Source: Arthrobacter sp. StoSoilB19
GTDB taxonomy: Bacteria; Actinomycetota; Actinomycetes; Actinomycetales; Micrococcaceae
Length of the DNA stretch: 64,000 nt
Assembly (NCBI RefSeq): GCF_019977275.1
Contig: NZ_AP024650.1
Coordinates: 682,001 to 746,000 of the forward strand
Direction of reading: 5' to 3'
Part shown: positions 16,789 to 24,860 of the stretch, in pieces
Layout of the letters: the number at the start of each line of letters is the position of its first letter
Numbering within the stretch: position 1 is the first letter of the stretch
Translations under genes and position numbers: made by a program
Notes under the pieces: model-generated
Databases searched by the model: none
Told to the model about the DNA's origin: nothing
What the model saw: the letters and a program-made list of their open reading frames with translations, nothing else

Positions 16789-18131
16789 GATGCTGCCGTT
16801 TCTGTCGAAGTGGGGGCGTCTTTGGTGGTCCGGTTGCCGTGGTTGCCGCGGAACACCCAGAGCCGGAACAGCAGGAACCGGACCGCCGTGGCTGCCAGGT
16901 TCGCCGCCACAACGGTGAGGACTTCCACCCACCGGTCAGGCGTCGTCGTCCGGTGTACAAAGGCGAGTGCTCCGGAGGTGAGCAGCAGGCCGATGCCGAA
17001 CACGATCAGCCCTTCGAAGTGGTGCCGGACCGGGTTGCCGCCCTGGATGCCGAACGTGAAGCGCCTGTTGGCGCCAGTGTTGGCCACGGCGGTGATCAGC
17101 AGTGCAAGGAAGTTGGCCAACTGCGGGTCCATGAATCCCCGGCAGAACACGAAGATCAGGAGGTACGCCAGGGTTGAGGCGGCGCCAATCGCGGCGAACC
17201 GGACCAGCTGGCCGAAAAGGCTGCTGCCGCGTGTCTGCTCACCGGACCGCGAGGACGCCGGGATCGGACCCCGTGCCAGGGCTGCGCGCAGTTCCGGGAC
17301 CGGGATGCGACCGTAGACCAAGTCGCGGGTGAGCCGGGCCATTCCCCTCACGTCGGCCAGTGCTGTGCGTACCACGTCCACGCTGGAATCGGGATCGTCG
17401 ATCCAGTCAACGGGGACCTCATGGACACGCAGGCCGCAGCGTTCGGCGAGGACCAAAAGCTCGGTGTCGAAGAACCAGGAGTTGTCCACGGTGTAGGGCA
17501 GGATCTGCTGGGCGACGTCGGCGCGGATGGCTTTGAACCCGCACTGCGCGTCGCTGAACCGCGCGCCCATGAACGAGTGCAGCATCATGTTGTAGCTGCG
17601 TGAGATGAACTCCCGCTTGGGCCCGCGGACGACGCGGGAGTTGCGGGTCAGCCGGGTGCCGATGGCGAGGTCCGAATGCCCGGAAATCAGGGGCGCCAGC
17701 AGCGGCGGCAGGGCGGCGAGGTCGGTGGAAAGGTCCACGTCCATGTAGGCCAGCACCGGTGACGGGGAGGCCAGCCACACTTTGCGCAGGGCGTTGCCGC
17801 GGCCCTTCTCATCCAGGTGGACCGCCACGAGCTCAGGGAACTCCCGGGCCAGCCGCTCGGCGATCTTCAGGGTTCCATCCGTGCTGGCGTTGTCCGCCAC
17901 GGTGATCCGGAAGCTGTGTGGAAAGGTATCCAGCAGGTGCCCGTGGAGCCGGCGAAGGCATTCCTCAAGGTCACGTTCCTCGTTGAAAACGGGAATGGTC
18001 ACGTCAAGGACGGGGACGGTGGTACGGGTGTCCACGGGTGCGCGCCGCGCGGCATGTCCGCGGGAAGGAAGGCCCGCCGGGGCCACCGCGGCGTCCGGCA
18101 GGGTTCCTGAAGTGGAGTCGGTGAGCGTCAT
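16785..18131 (-). CDS. GT2 glycosyltransferase fused to GtrA membrane domain
   Basis: The 448-residue protein has two parts. Residues ~40-270 are a DPM1/GtrB-like GT2 with VTIPVFNEERDLEECL, the DNASTDGT loop and the DVDLSTDL metal site (DXD). Residues ~300-440 form a four-helix GtrA domain (LVRFAAIGAASTLAYLLIF to the LWVF end). By family knowledge the GT2 half makes a polyprenyl-phosphate-linked sugar and GtrA helps move it across the membrane. The fusion suggests synthesis and export by one polypeptide, supplying the two GT39 enzymes encoded downstream. A possible leaderless box CACTGT lies six bases before the ATG; it is weaker than the other examples. Confidence 0.9.
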   Translation of the reverse strand: MTLTDSTSGTLPDAAVAPAGLPSRGHAARRAPVDTRTTVPVLDVTIPVFNEERDLEECLRRLHGHLLDTFPHSFRITVADNASTDGTLKIAERLAREFPELVAVHLDEKGRGNALRKVWLASPSPVLAYMDVDLSTDLAALPPLLAPLISGHSDLAIGTRLTRNSRVVRGPKREFISRSYNMMLHSFMGARFSDAQCGFKAIRADVAQQILPYTVDNSWFFDTELLVLAERCGLRVHEVPVDWIDDPDSSVDVVRTALADVRGMARLTRDLVYGRIPVPELRAALARGPIPASSRSGEQTRGSSLFGQLVRFAAIGAASTLAYLLIFVFCRGFMDPQLANFLALLITAVANTGANRRFTFGIQGGNPVRHHFEGLIVFGIGLLLTSGALAFVHRTTTPDRWVEVLTVVAANLAATAVRFLLFRLWVFRGNHGNRTTKDAPTSTETAAS

Positions 18132-18188
18132 GGATCAACAGTGGCGCCGCCGGATTTGAGGGCTTTAGGCGCAACCTGTGATGTGCCT

Positions 18189-18258
18189 GTGTAACTGGCG
18201 CTGTGCAACCGGCGCTGTGCAACTGGCGCAGTGCAGTTGGCGCAGTGCAGTTGGCGCG
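18189..18258. repeat. Five tandem copies of a 14-bp repeat
   Basis: The copies start at 18189, 18203, 18217, 18231 and 18245 with consensus GTGCARYTGGCGCW. The second to fifth copies differ by one to four bases. The block lies between the histidine kinase stop and the GT2-GtrA start, about 60 bp upstream of the latter, so it may be a regulatory array or a variable-number repeat. Confidence 0.85.
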
Positions 18259-18300
18259 GGCTTGGCCTTCAGTGGCCACCGCCCTGTGCGTGTGTGGCGG

Positions 18301-19776
18301 TCAGGCGGCGGCGGGTCCGGGCACGGGAAGGCGGACCGCAAACTCGGTCCTGCCTGGCCGGGACACCAGTTCCACCGTGCCTCCGTGGGCCATGACGATG
18401 GATTCGACGATGGACAGGCCCAGGCCCGACGAGCCTTCTGAGCCTGAGCGGGCGGCGTCGGCCCGGGTGAAGCGCGAAAAGATGTTGCCCTGGAATTCGG
18501 CGGGGATGCCGGGCCCGTCGTCGGTAACCGTCACCACCACGCTCCCATCGGCCGAGCGCATCAACCCGGTGGTTACGGTGGTGCCGGCCGGTGTGTGCTT
18601 CCGGGCGTTGGACAGCAGGTTGGCCAGCACCTGGTGCAGCTGGGTGGCATCCCCGCGGACCGTGACGGGCTCGTCGGGCAGCGTCAGCTGCCACGTGTGG
18701 TCCGGGGCCATGACCTTTTCATCGCTGACGGTTTCCACCACCAGCTGGGTAAGGTCCACATCGGTGGTTTCGGTTGCCTTGCCCTCATCAAGCCTGGCCA
18801 GCAGGAGCAGGTCCTCCACCAGCGCGGTCATGCGCTCGGACTGGCTTTGGACGCGGCCCAGTGACTTCCGGCCGTCCTCGGTAAAGGTCTCGGTCATGCG
18901 CATCAGCTCGGTGTACCCGCGGATGGCGGTCAGGGGCGTCCTGAGCTCATGGGAAGCGTCCGCAACGAACTGGCGCACCTTCATCTCGCTGCGCTGCCGG
19001 GCTTCCAGGGCGCTGGAGACGTTGTCCAGCATCAGGTTCAGGGCATGGCCCACGCTGCCCACCTCGGTGGTGGGATGCGCTGCGGACGGCGGTACGCGCA
19101 CGGCAAGCGCCACCTCGCCGGCGTCGAGGGGCAGTTTGGAGACCTTGGTGGCGACGTCGGACAGCTGTTCCAGCGGACGCATGGTCCGGCGGATCAAGGC
19201 AGTGCCCGCAAGCCCGATCACGACCAGGCCGCCCAGTGACACCAGCACCATCGTGAGCACCAGCGAGGCCTCGGTGCTTTGTTTCGTTGCCAGCGGCAGG
19301 CCGGTGATCACCACGTCGCCGTAAGGGGTGGCCGTGGCCATCAGCCGGTAATCGCCGTTGGACAGCTTGCGGTCCACGGGAAGGCCATTGCGGGGCAACG
19401 CCTGCAGGGTGGCCACATCGGCGGAAGTCAGCGCCGTGCGGGTGGCATCGGAAGACAGGAAGCCCGCCTCCCGGCTGACCTGGCCGCCCACCACCCGTGC
19501 GTTGAGCGTCCCCACACTCTGGCCCCGGGCATCGAGGGGGTCCGGTCGGCCGGACGGGTTGCCCTCCGGCGGCCGTCCGCGGGAGGCCAGCATCAGCTGC
19601 GAGTCCAGCTGGTTGGTCAGGACCACATCCATGGAGGCGTAGCTGACCACGCCGATGGCGCTGGAGATGGCCACCAGGAGCGCCATGGAGAGCAGGATCA
19701 GGCGGGTGCGGAGGTGCCAGGTGGACGGGTTGAACCAGGACCGGCCGGTGGGCCGGGGGACACCGGAAAGGGACAC
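18301..19776 (-). CDS. Sensor histidine kinase (OmpR-partner type)
   Basis: The 491-residue protein has a short cytoplasmic N-terminus, TM1 at about 24-47, an extracytoplasmic sensor of about 120 residues, TM2 at 171-194, a HAMP linker (195-265), a HisKA domain with phospho-accepting His276 in ASHELRTPL, and a HATPase domain with NLLSNARKHTP, DDGPGI and a GSSGLGLSI ATP-lid Gly box. It phosphorylates the response regulator encoded 13 bases upstream. It starts at a GTG with AAAGGAAA just before it. The signal is unknown. Its linkage to glycosyltransferase genes suggests an envelope signal. Confidence 0.92.
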   Translation of the reverse strand: MSLSGVPRPTGRSWFNPSTWHLRTRLILLSMALLVAISSAIGVVSYASMDVVLTNQLDSQLMLASRGRPPEGNPSGRPDPLDARGQSVGTLNARVVGGQVSREAGFLSSDATRTALTSADVATLQALPRNGLPVDRKLSNGDYRLMATATPYGDVVITGLPLATKQSTEASLVLTMVLVSLGGLVVIGLAGTALIRRTMRPLEQLSDVATKVSKLPLDAGEVALAVRVPPSAAHPTTEVGSVGHALNLMLDNVSSALEARQRSEMKVRQFVADASHELRTPLTAIRGYTELMRMTETFTEDGRKSLGRVQSQSERMTALVEDLLLLARLDEGKATETTDVDLTQLVVETVSDEKVMAPDHTWQLTLPDEPVTVRGDATQLHQVLANLLSNARKHTPAGTTVTTGLMRSADGSVVVTVTDDGPGIPAEFQGNIFSRFTRADAARSGSEGSSGLGLSIVESIVMAHGGTVELVSRPGRTEFAVRLPVPGPAAA

Positions 19777-19789
19777 GCGTTTCCTTTGG

Positions 19790-20530
19790 CTAGTCTGCGG
19801 GCTTGATGACGTAGCCTGCTCCGCGCACGGTGTGGATCATCGGCGGATGGTTGGCTTCGATCTTCTTGCGCAGGTAGGAAATGTACAGTTCCACGATGTT
19901 CGCCTGGCCGCCGAAGTCGTAATCCCAGACGTGGTCCAGGATCTGGGCCTTGCTGACCACGCGCTTGGGGTTTTCCATCAGGTACCGGAGGAGCTCGAAC
20001 TGTGTTGCCGTCAGCTGGATCCCTTCCCCGGCACGGGTGACTTCACGGGTGTCCACATTGAGCACCAGGTCGCCGACCACCAGTTCGGCAGTGTCCATGG
20101 CGGCCACGCCGGAACGCTGCACCAGCCGGTGCAGGCGCAGCAGGACTTCCTCCATGCTGAAGGGCTTGGTGACGTAGTCGTCCCCGCCGGCGGCCAGTCC
20201 CACAATGCGGTCCTGGACGTCGTCTTTGGCCGTCAGGAAGAGCGCAGGCACCTCCGGCGCAAAGGCGCGGATCCTGCCCAGCAGCTCCACGCCGTCGAAC
20301 CCCGGCAGCATGACGTCCAGCACCAGGACATCCGGGTGGAAGTCCTTGGCGAGCTTGACGGCAGTGGGACCGTCGGCTGCCACGGCCACAGACCAGCCCG
20401 CCATGCGCAGGCCCATGCTCATGAGCTCGGACAGGCTCGGCTCGTCATCCACCACCAGGGCACGGATCGGCGACCCGTCCGGGTGGGTGAGCTGGGGAAG
20501 GTTGTTGGTCATGGAGTGCGGGGATGCCAT
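19790..20530 (-). CDS. OmpR/PhoB-family response regulator
   Basis: The 246-residue protein has a receiver domain with acidic pair Asp28-Asp29, phospho-acceptor Asp72 (LVLDVMLPG) and Lys in DDYVTKPF, then a winged-helix output domain from about 150 (LTATQFELLRYLMENPKRVVSK to VRGAGYVIKPAD). It is the partner of the downstream kinase. The ATG at 20530 is favoured by a GGAGAG seven bases upstream; a second ATG six codons later is possible. Likely targets are its own operon, the glycosyltransferases downstream and the divergent DUF5666-like gene. No binding site was proved. Confidence 0.93.
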   Translation of the reverse strand: MASPHSMTNNLPQLTHPDGSPIRALVVDDEPSLSELMSMGLRMAGWSVAVAADGPTAVKLAKDFHPDVLVLDVMLPGFDGVELLGRIRAFAPEVPALFLTAKDDVQDRIVGLAAGGDDYVTKPFSMEEVLLRLHRLVQRSGVAAMDTAELVVGDLVLNVDTREVTRAGEGIQLTATQFELLRYLMENPKRVVSKAQILDHVWDYDFGGQANIVELYISYLRKKIEANHPPMIHTVRGAGYVIKPAD

Positions 20531-20756
20531 GGGACAACTCTCCGATCTGTCGGTTTGCCGACGCTTTGCCGTTGCTGTGCTCCAGCTGTGAGGTCCAGCC
20601 TAGCCACCTGAACCCAACGCAAGCTCTGCCCTGGGGATGCGGCCCCGAAGGTCACAGGCAGGCTTGGCCTGCCGCACAGCCGCCGCACAGCATGGCGGCA
20701 GACCCTGTTGGAACAACAGCATCACCACCATCAGTTTCAACTTCTTGGAGAAAGCC

Positions 20757-21740
20757 ATGGATCAGCAAGACGACCGCGCCGTCCCCGGGGCATCGGGGCA
20801 ACCCGGCTCCTCAGGACGCACGCCCCAGCCGGCTCCAGTCTGGGGCGGGGCAGCCGACGGCACCGACCGGGACGGGGCAGCCACAGGATGGGGTGTCCCC
20901 GCAGGCAGTACCAGCGGCCGCGGGGAGCCAGCCCGGTCACCCCAGGGGCAGCCTGTGCAGGGTTGGGGTTCATCCGCTTCCGCTGCGCCTTCCGCAGGCT
21001 GGGGTACGACGGCGGCACCTGGCCAGGTGCCAAACGCCGGCGGTGGGTGGGGCGCGCCGCAGCCGTACGCCTCCGGCACGTCTTCCCGTTCCGGGAAAGG
21101 AAACTGGACCGCGAAGAAAGGCCTGTTGGTAGGCGGCGTGGCGGTGGTTGTGGGCGCCGCGGCCGGTGCCGGCGCCTACGCTGCCGGAAACGGTGCCACT
21201 GCGGCGTCGAACAACGGCCAGGGCACAGGTGCCGCGGGCCAGTTGGGCCCGGGAGGACAAAGCGGCATGACCGGACAGGGCGGCATGATGGGCCCCGGCG
21301 GCCAAAGCGGCATGGACGGCGGCATGGGCATGGACGGCGGAATGGGCATGGACGGCGGCCCCAGTGGCCTGGGGATGGGAGCGGCCGGCCTGAACGCTGC
21401 CGTCCACTCCGAATACGTGGTCCTCCAGGATTCGAACTACGTGACCATGGCGGGCCAGACAGGCACGGTCACGGAGGTTTCCGCGACCTCCCTGACCGTC
21501 AAGAGCGGGGACGGCTTCTCCCGCACCTATGCGGTCGGTTCCGGCGTGCAGGTCACGCAGGGAATGCGGCAGCGGGGCAGTGCATCCACCAGCAGCACGC
21601 TCAGCATGTCCAACGTGACCACGGGAGCGGGCGTCCGGGTGACGGCCGTGAAGGATTCGGACACCTACACCGCCCAGACCATCCAGCTGGCAACATCCGG
21701 CATGGCAACCACTCCGGGCTCCGGAGCAAGCAGTAACTGA
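20757..21740 (+). CDS. Membrane-anchored protein with Gly/Met-rich stalk and DUF5666-like domain
   Basis: The 327-residue protein has a disordered Gly/Pro/Ser-rich N-terminus (~1-120), one membrane helix (about 125-147, LLVGGVAVVVGAAAGAGAYA), a stalk with tandem GMDGG/GMGMDGG repeats, and a C-terminal beta-rich domain (GTVTEVSATSLTVKSGDGF) like DUF5666. The C-terminal domain is probably outside the cell. It is transcribed divergently from the response regulator, 226 bp away, and is a good candidate target of that system. TTGGAGA lies before the ATG. The function of DUF5666-type domains is unknown. Confidence 0.75.
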   Translation: MDQQDDRAVPGASGQPGSSGRTPQPAPVWGGAADGTDRDGAATGWGVPAGSTSGRGEPARSPQGQPVQGWGSSASAAPSAGWGTTAAPGQVPNAGGGWGAPQPYASGTSSRSGKGNWTAKKGLLVGGVAVVVGAAAGAGAYAAGNGATAASNNGQGTGAAGQLGPGGQSGMTGQGGMMGPGGQSGMDGGMGMDGGMGMDGGPSGLGMGAAGLNAAVHSEYVVLQDSNYVTMAGQTGTVTEVSATSLTVKSGDGFSRTYAVGSGVQVTQGMRQRGSASTSSTLSMSNVTTGAGVRVTAVKDSDTYTAQTIQLATSGMATTPGSGASSN

Positions 21741-21823
21741 CACGCAAAGACGAACGGGGCAAACCATGTGGGGCCGGGCACCCGACGGTCCCGCGGCAAA
21801 AAAATTCGGGAAGAGAGGGAATG

Positions 21824-21857
21824 TCGGCTGGACAGGAGAGGGGCCTGTCCAGCCGAT
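21824..21857 (+). terminator. Hairpin terminator after the DUF5666-like gene
   Basis: TCGGCTGGACAGG (21824-21836) pairs with CCTGTCCAGCCGA (21844-21856) around a seven-base loop. The T-run after it is weak. Confidence 0.65.
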
Positions 21858-22308
21858 TCTATGTCAAACGGTTGAATTTCAGAGAGATTCGGTCAAATCC
21901 GATTCGAGCGAATAATGTTCTCAAAACGGCTAGATAGAAGGCCCTTCATCGGATAAGCATCAAAAATAAATCCCTCTTCCGAAATAGTGATCTACCGCAC
22001 AATTCTGCGTTTCGTCTCACAATGCGGACGATTTGGTCCATTGTTACTTGCAAGTTGGCATTGTTACGCTGCACACTTCCAATGTGAACAAGAACTCAAC
22101 AGCACCTGCAGCCGCAGAATATTGGCCCAGCACATCCGCTGCTGCCGACATGCGCTGTTGTCGAATGCACGCCTGACCTTCCCACCCAACGAAGTTCTTA
22201 GGCATTCGCCCCCAAGCCCAGCGTCGGGCGCCCATCCCCGGTTCCTGTGACGGGGAAGCCAGCATTCGAGCCGCGAAAACGGCCATTTCACATTGAGGTA
22301 AGCATTTC
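21858..22308. other. Long AT-rich intergenic region upstream of the winged-helix gene
   Basis: There is no credible gene in about 450 bp. Bases ~21858-22120 are clearly richer in A/T than the surrounding coding DNA. Two exact ATTGTTAC copies at 22040-22047 and 22060-22067 are 20 bp apart on the same face of the helix, which looks like a protein-binding array. The region probably carries the promoter and control sites of the gene at 22309. Confidence 0.55.
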
Positions 22309-23175
22309 ATGTCAGTTGCATCCGGATACGTCCACATCTCAGTCCGTAACGCCGCCAAGGCAGGCCAGCCCTCCGGCCTTCGTCCCGGTTTCGGCCCGCG
22401 CCCGGCACTCGCTCCCTCCACTCCCGGAAGCAGCTTCCCCGGCCAGGGTTTCGCCCCGCAGGGATACAACCCCAACTCATACGGGCAGCTCCGCGCCGTA
22501 CATCCCGCAGACTCCGCGCCGGTGACCGCTCCCACCCCCGTCGTGGCCGGCGCCAACCAGGTCCGCCCTGTCGCCAACGAGAACGTCGCCCGCGGATTCG
22601 TCCTCTACATGGGCATCGACGAGGAGACCGCGGCAGCAGCCGGAACCTCCATCGCCAAGCTCGCGCAGGAAATCCGCGCATACGCCCAGTCGCTGGTCTC
22701 CGGCGCCGAAAGCTACGCCGCCGTCGCAGTAGCCCCGGCCGGCACCCCCGGTTCCGCTCTCGACGTCGTCCGTTCCACCTTCGGCGACCCCACCGTGAAC
22801 TCCCGCCAGCGCTCGGAAACCCCGCGCCCTGCCCAGCCGCAGGAACCCCGCCCCTCCGGCGTGCTCATCGACCTCGCCCGCCGCGAAGTCCACCTCGACG
22901 GCGAATCCCTGAACCTGACGTTCAAGGAGTTCGAACTCCTCAACTACCTCGTCGAAAACGGAACCCGCACCGTGGGCCGTGACGAACTGCTCGAAGGTCT
23001 CTGGCGCAACGCCGAAGAGGTTCCCAACGAGCGCACCATCGACGTCCACATCCGCCGCCTCCGCTCCAAACTGGGCCGCCTCGCCAACACCGTCCGCACC
23101 GTCCGCGGCCAGGGCTACCGGTTCTACGAGCACCCGGAAGTTGTTGTCTGGGCCGCTCCGGAGTACTCGATCTAG
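22309..23175 (+). CDS. Orphan winged-helix DNA-binding protein (PhoB-type effector domain, no receiver)
   Basis: The 288-residue protein has a Pro/Gly-rich disordered N-terminus (~1-80), a central segment (~85-130) with ARGFVLYMGIDEETAAAAG and a helix, a Pro-rich linker, and a trans_reg_C winged helix at about 185-275 (LNLTFKEFELLNYLVENG, ERTIDVHIRRLRSKLG, VRGQGYRFYEH). There is no receiver domain, so it is not a standard response regulator; the N-terminal part may be a novel sensor or oligomerisation module. GAGG lies ten bases before the ATG. The upstream AT-rich DNA suggests strong regulation. It appears monocistronic. Confidence 0.8.
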   Translation: MSVASGYVHISVRNAAKAGQPSGLRPGFGPRPALAPSTPGSSFPGQGFAPQGYNPNSYGQLRAVHPADSAPVTAPTPVVAGANQVRPVANENVARGFVLYMGIDEETAAAAGTSIAKLAQEIRAYAQSLVSGAESYAAVAVAPAGTPGSALDVVRSTFGDPTVNSRQRSETPRPAQPQEPRPSGVLIDLARREVHLDGESLNLTFKEFELLNYLVENGTRTVGRDELLEGLWRNAEEVPNERTIDVHIRRLRSKLGRLANTVRTVRGQGYRFYEHPEVVVWAAPEYSI

Positions 23176-23294
23176 TTCCTCTGTACGGGAGGCGCCCGCC
23201 CTCTGGGGGTCCTTGTGTCACTGTGGGCATGCTTTGGTGCGGTTCTCTGTTGCTGAGGCCTGTATTTGCGGGCGCCCTCTGCTTTTGCTGGGGC

Positions 23295-23300
23295 TAGGCT
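23295..23300 (+). promoter_or_regulatory. -10 box of leaderless promoter (sixA-like gene)
   Basis: TAGGCT ends exactly six bases before ATG 23307. Confidence 0.6.
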
Positions 23301-23306
23301 TGGGCC

Positions 23307-23834
23307 ATGAGTTCGCACCATGTCCGACGCCTTGTGATCATGCGCCACGCCAAGGCCGACTGGCCCGGCGGGGTGGCCGACCATGAGCGGCCGCTCGAGG
23401 AGCGCGGGCACCGGGAGGCGCCGCTGGCCGGCCGCTGGCTGCTCAAGCACAACATCGTCCCGGACTTCATCCTGTGCTCCAGCGCGCTCCGCACGCGGCA
23501 GACCTGCACCTGGGTCTGCTCCGAACTCGGCGACAAAGCGCCGACGCCCAAGCTGGAAGACGGCCTGTATGCGGCCTCGGCCCTCCGCATGCTCACCGTG
23601 GTCAACCACGTGCCGGACACCGTGACCACCCTGATGGTGATCGCGCACCTGCCCGGCGTGCAGGACCTGGCCATGCACCTCGCCTCCCGCGACTCCGACC
23701 ACGATGCCTACATGGACGCCGCCACCCGCTTTCCCACCAATGCGCTTACCGTCCTGGAGACGGAGAAGACGTGGGCGGAACTCGATGGGCAGGATGCCCG
23801 GATCACCCGCTTCAAGGTGCCCCGGGCCCACTAG
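23307..23834 (+). CDS. SixA-type histidine phosphatase
   Basis: The 175-residue histidine-phosphatase-superfamily protein has the catalytic RHAK at residues 13-16 (IMRHAKADWP) and the second catalytic His in VIAHLPGVQ, with CSSALRTRQT contributing the phosphate-pocket Arg. Its length fits SixA, which removes phosphate from phosphohistidine proteins. In actinobacteria such proteins are otherwise uncharacterised, so the substrate is open. The stop CACTAG lies inside an imperfect 31-bp tandem duplication shared with the end of the convergent LysR gene. Confidence 0.85.
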   Translation: MSSHHVRRLVIMRHAKADWPGGVADHERPLEERGHREAPLAGRWLLKHNIVPDFILCSSALRTRQTCTWVCSELGDKAPTPKLEDGLYAASALRMLTVVNHVPDTVTTLMVIAHLPGVQDLAMHLASRDSDHDAYMDAATRFPTNALTVLETEKTWAELDGQDARITRFKVPRAH

Positions 23835-23885
23835 CCCCAGCCTCACCAGCTACCGGGCCCACTGGCTCCCAGCCTCACCGGCTCC
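23824..23885. repeat. Imperfect 31-bp tandem duplication at a convergent gene junction
   Basis: Units 23824-23854 and 23855-23885 share GGGCCCACT, AGCCTCACC and GGCTCC/AGCTACC blocks, with a single-base indel and a few substitutions. The first unit holds the sixA-like stop. Both units overlap the last codons of the LysR gene. Confidence 0.7.
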
Positions 23886-24788
23886 TGGCCCATCCGCCGC
23901 GATGCCGCGCAGCAGCGCCGCGACGTGCCTGATGCCCGGACTGGCCGTCATGGTCCTGCGATAGACCAACCCCACCTGCCGCGCCTGGACCGGATTGACC
24001 ACTGGAATTGCGACGACGTCCGGAGGCAGCGCCGGGCGTCCCAGCCGGGGCACCAGTGCAACCGCCACGCCCTGCTCCACGAAAGCGATGTGCGTGGCAA
24101 AATCAGGATCGTAAACCCTGATGTCCGGAACCCGGCCCAGGTCGGCGAAGATCCGCAGGAGCGCTTCGTTGCAGATCGCGCCGGCCGGCGTACTGATCCA
24201 GCGCTCGTCGACAAGCTGGGCAGGGTCAACTTCCGCCCTAAGCGCGAGTGGATGCCCGCGGTGGACCAGGACATCGGCCACGTCCTCGCACAGCCACTCC
24301 AGCGCCAGGTGCTCAGGGATCACCAGCGGCACGGAGTTCCAGTTGTGCACCAGGCCCAGGTCGGCTTCGCCGTTGGCTACCCTGGCCACGGCCTCGCGCG
24401 GGTCCTCCGCCAGGACGGAAATGTCGAGCGCCGCCCCCGACTGCCCAACCTGGGCCAGCAGAGGCCCCACCAGTCCACGGCAGGCAGTGGAAAACGAAAC
24501 GATGCGGAGGCTGCCGCTGGGCTTCGCCGGGTCTGCCAGCAGCGTGGACTCCAACTCCTCCAGCTCTGCCAGGATGCGCCGCCCGTAAGCCGCCAGGGCC
24601 AGCCCCCGCTCGGTGAGCAGAACCCCGCGGCCGCGGCGTTCCAGGACAGCGAAGCCGCCCTCTTTCTCCAACTTCTTCACCTGCTGGGACACGGCGGACG
24701 GGCTGAATCCCATGGCTTCCGCCGCCGCAATAACCGTCCCGTGCTGCTCGATTGCCGCAAGGGCGCGCAGCGACCCGATGTCGATCAT
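23850..24788 (-). CDS. LysR-family transcriptional regulator
   Basis: The 312-residue protein has an N-terminal LysR helix-turn-helix (LRALAAIEQHGTVIAAAEAMG, SPSAVSQQVKKLEKE) and a periplasmic-binding-like effector domain from about residue 90. It is divergent from the EamA transporter gene 72 bp away and very likely controls it; the effector would be the transported metabolite. ATG 24788 is chosen over GTG 24803 because TACGTT sits six bases upstream of it. The last ~10 residues (GEAGSQWAR) are encoded within the 31-bp duplication. Confidence 0.88.
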   Translation of the reverse strand: MIDIGSLRALAAIEQHGTVIAAAEAMGFSPSAVSQQVKKLEKEGGFAVLERRGRGVLLTERGLALAAYGRRILAELEELESTLLADPAKPSGSLRIVSFSTACRGLVGPLLAQVGQSGAALDISVLAEDPREAVARVANGEADLGLVHNWNSVPLVIPEHLALEWLCEDVADVLVHRGHPLALRAEVDPAQLVDERWISTPAGAICNEALLRIFADLGRVPDIRVYDPDFATHIAFVEQGVAVALVPRLGRPALPPDVVAIPVVNPVQARQVGLVYRRTMTASPGIRHVAALLRGIAADGPGAGEAGSQWAR

Positions 24789-24794
24789 GAAGAA

Positions 24795-24800
24795 AACGTA
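24795..24800 (-). promoter_or_regulatory. -10 box of leaderless lysR promoter
   Basis: Minus-strand TACGTT ends exactly six bases before ATG 24788. The palindrome at 24805-24818 lies just upstream of it. Confidence 0.5.
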
Positions 24801-24804
24801 CACG

Positions 24805-24818
24805 ATTCAGTGCTGAAT
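24805..24818. promoter_or_regulatory. Palindrome in the lysR-eamA intergenic region (probable LysR operator)
   Basis: ATTCAG-TG-CTGAAT is a perfect inverted repeat in the short divergent intergenic region. Its position just upstream of the lysR -10 box fits an autoregulatory LysR recognition site. Confidence 0.55.
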
Positions 24819-24860
24819 TACGCGCTGGTGCTTCATTGATACCTCTGCCAGAGTGGGAGC

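Noticed and set aside
18189..18258. Possible CRISPR array
   Set aside because: The repeats are 14 bp and directly adjacent with no spacers, and no cas genes are present.
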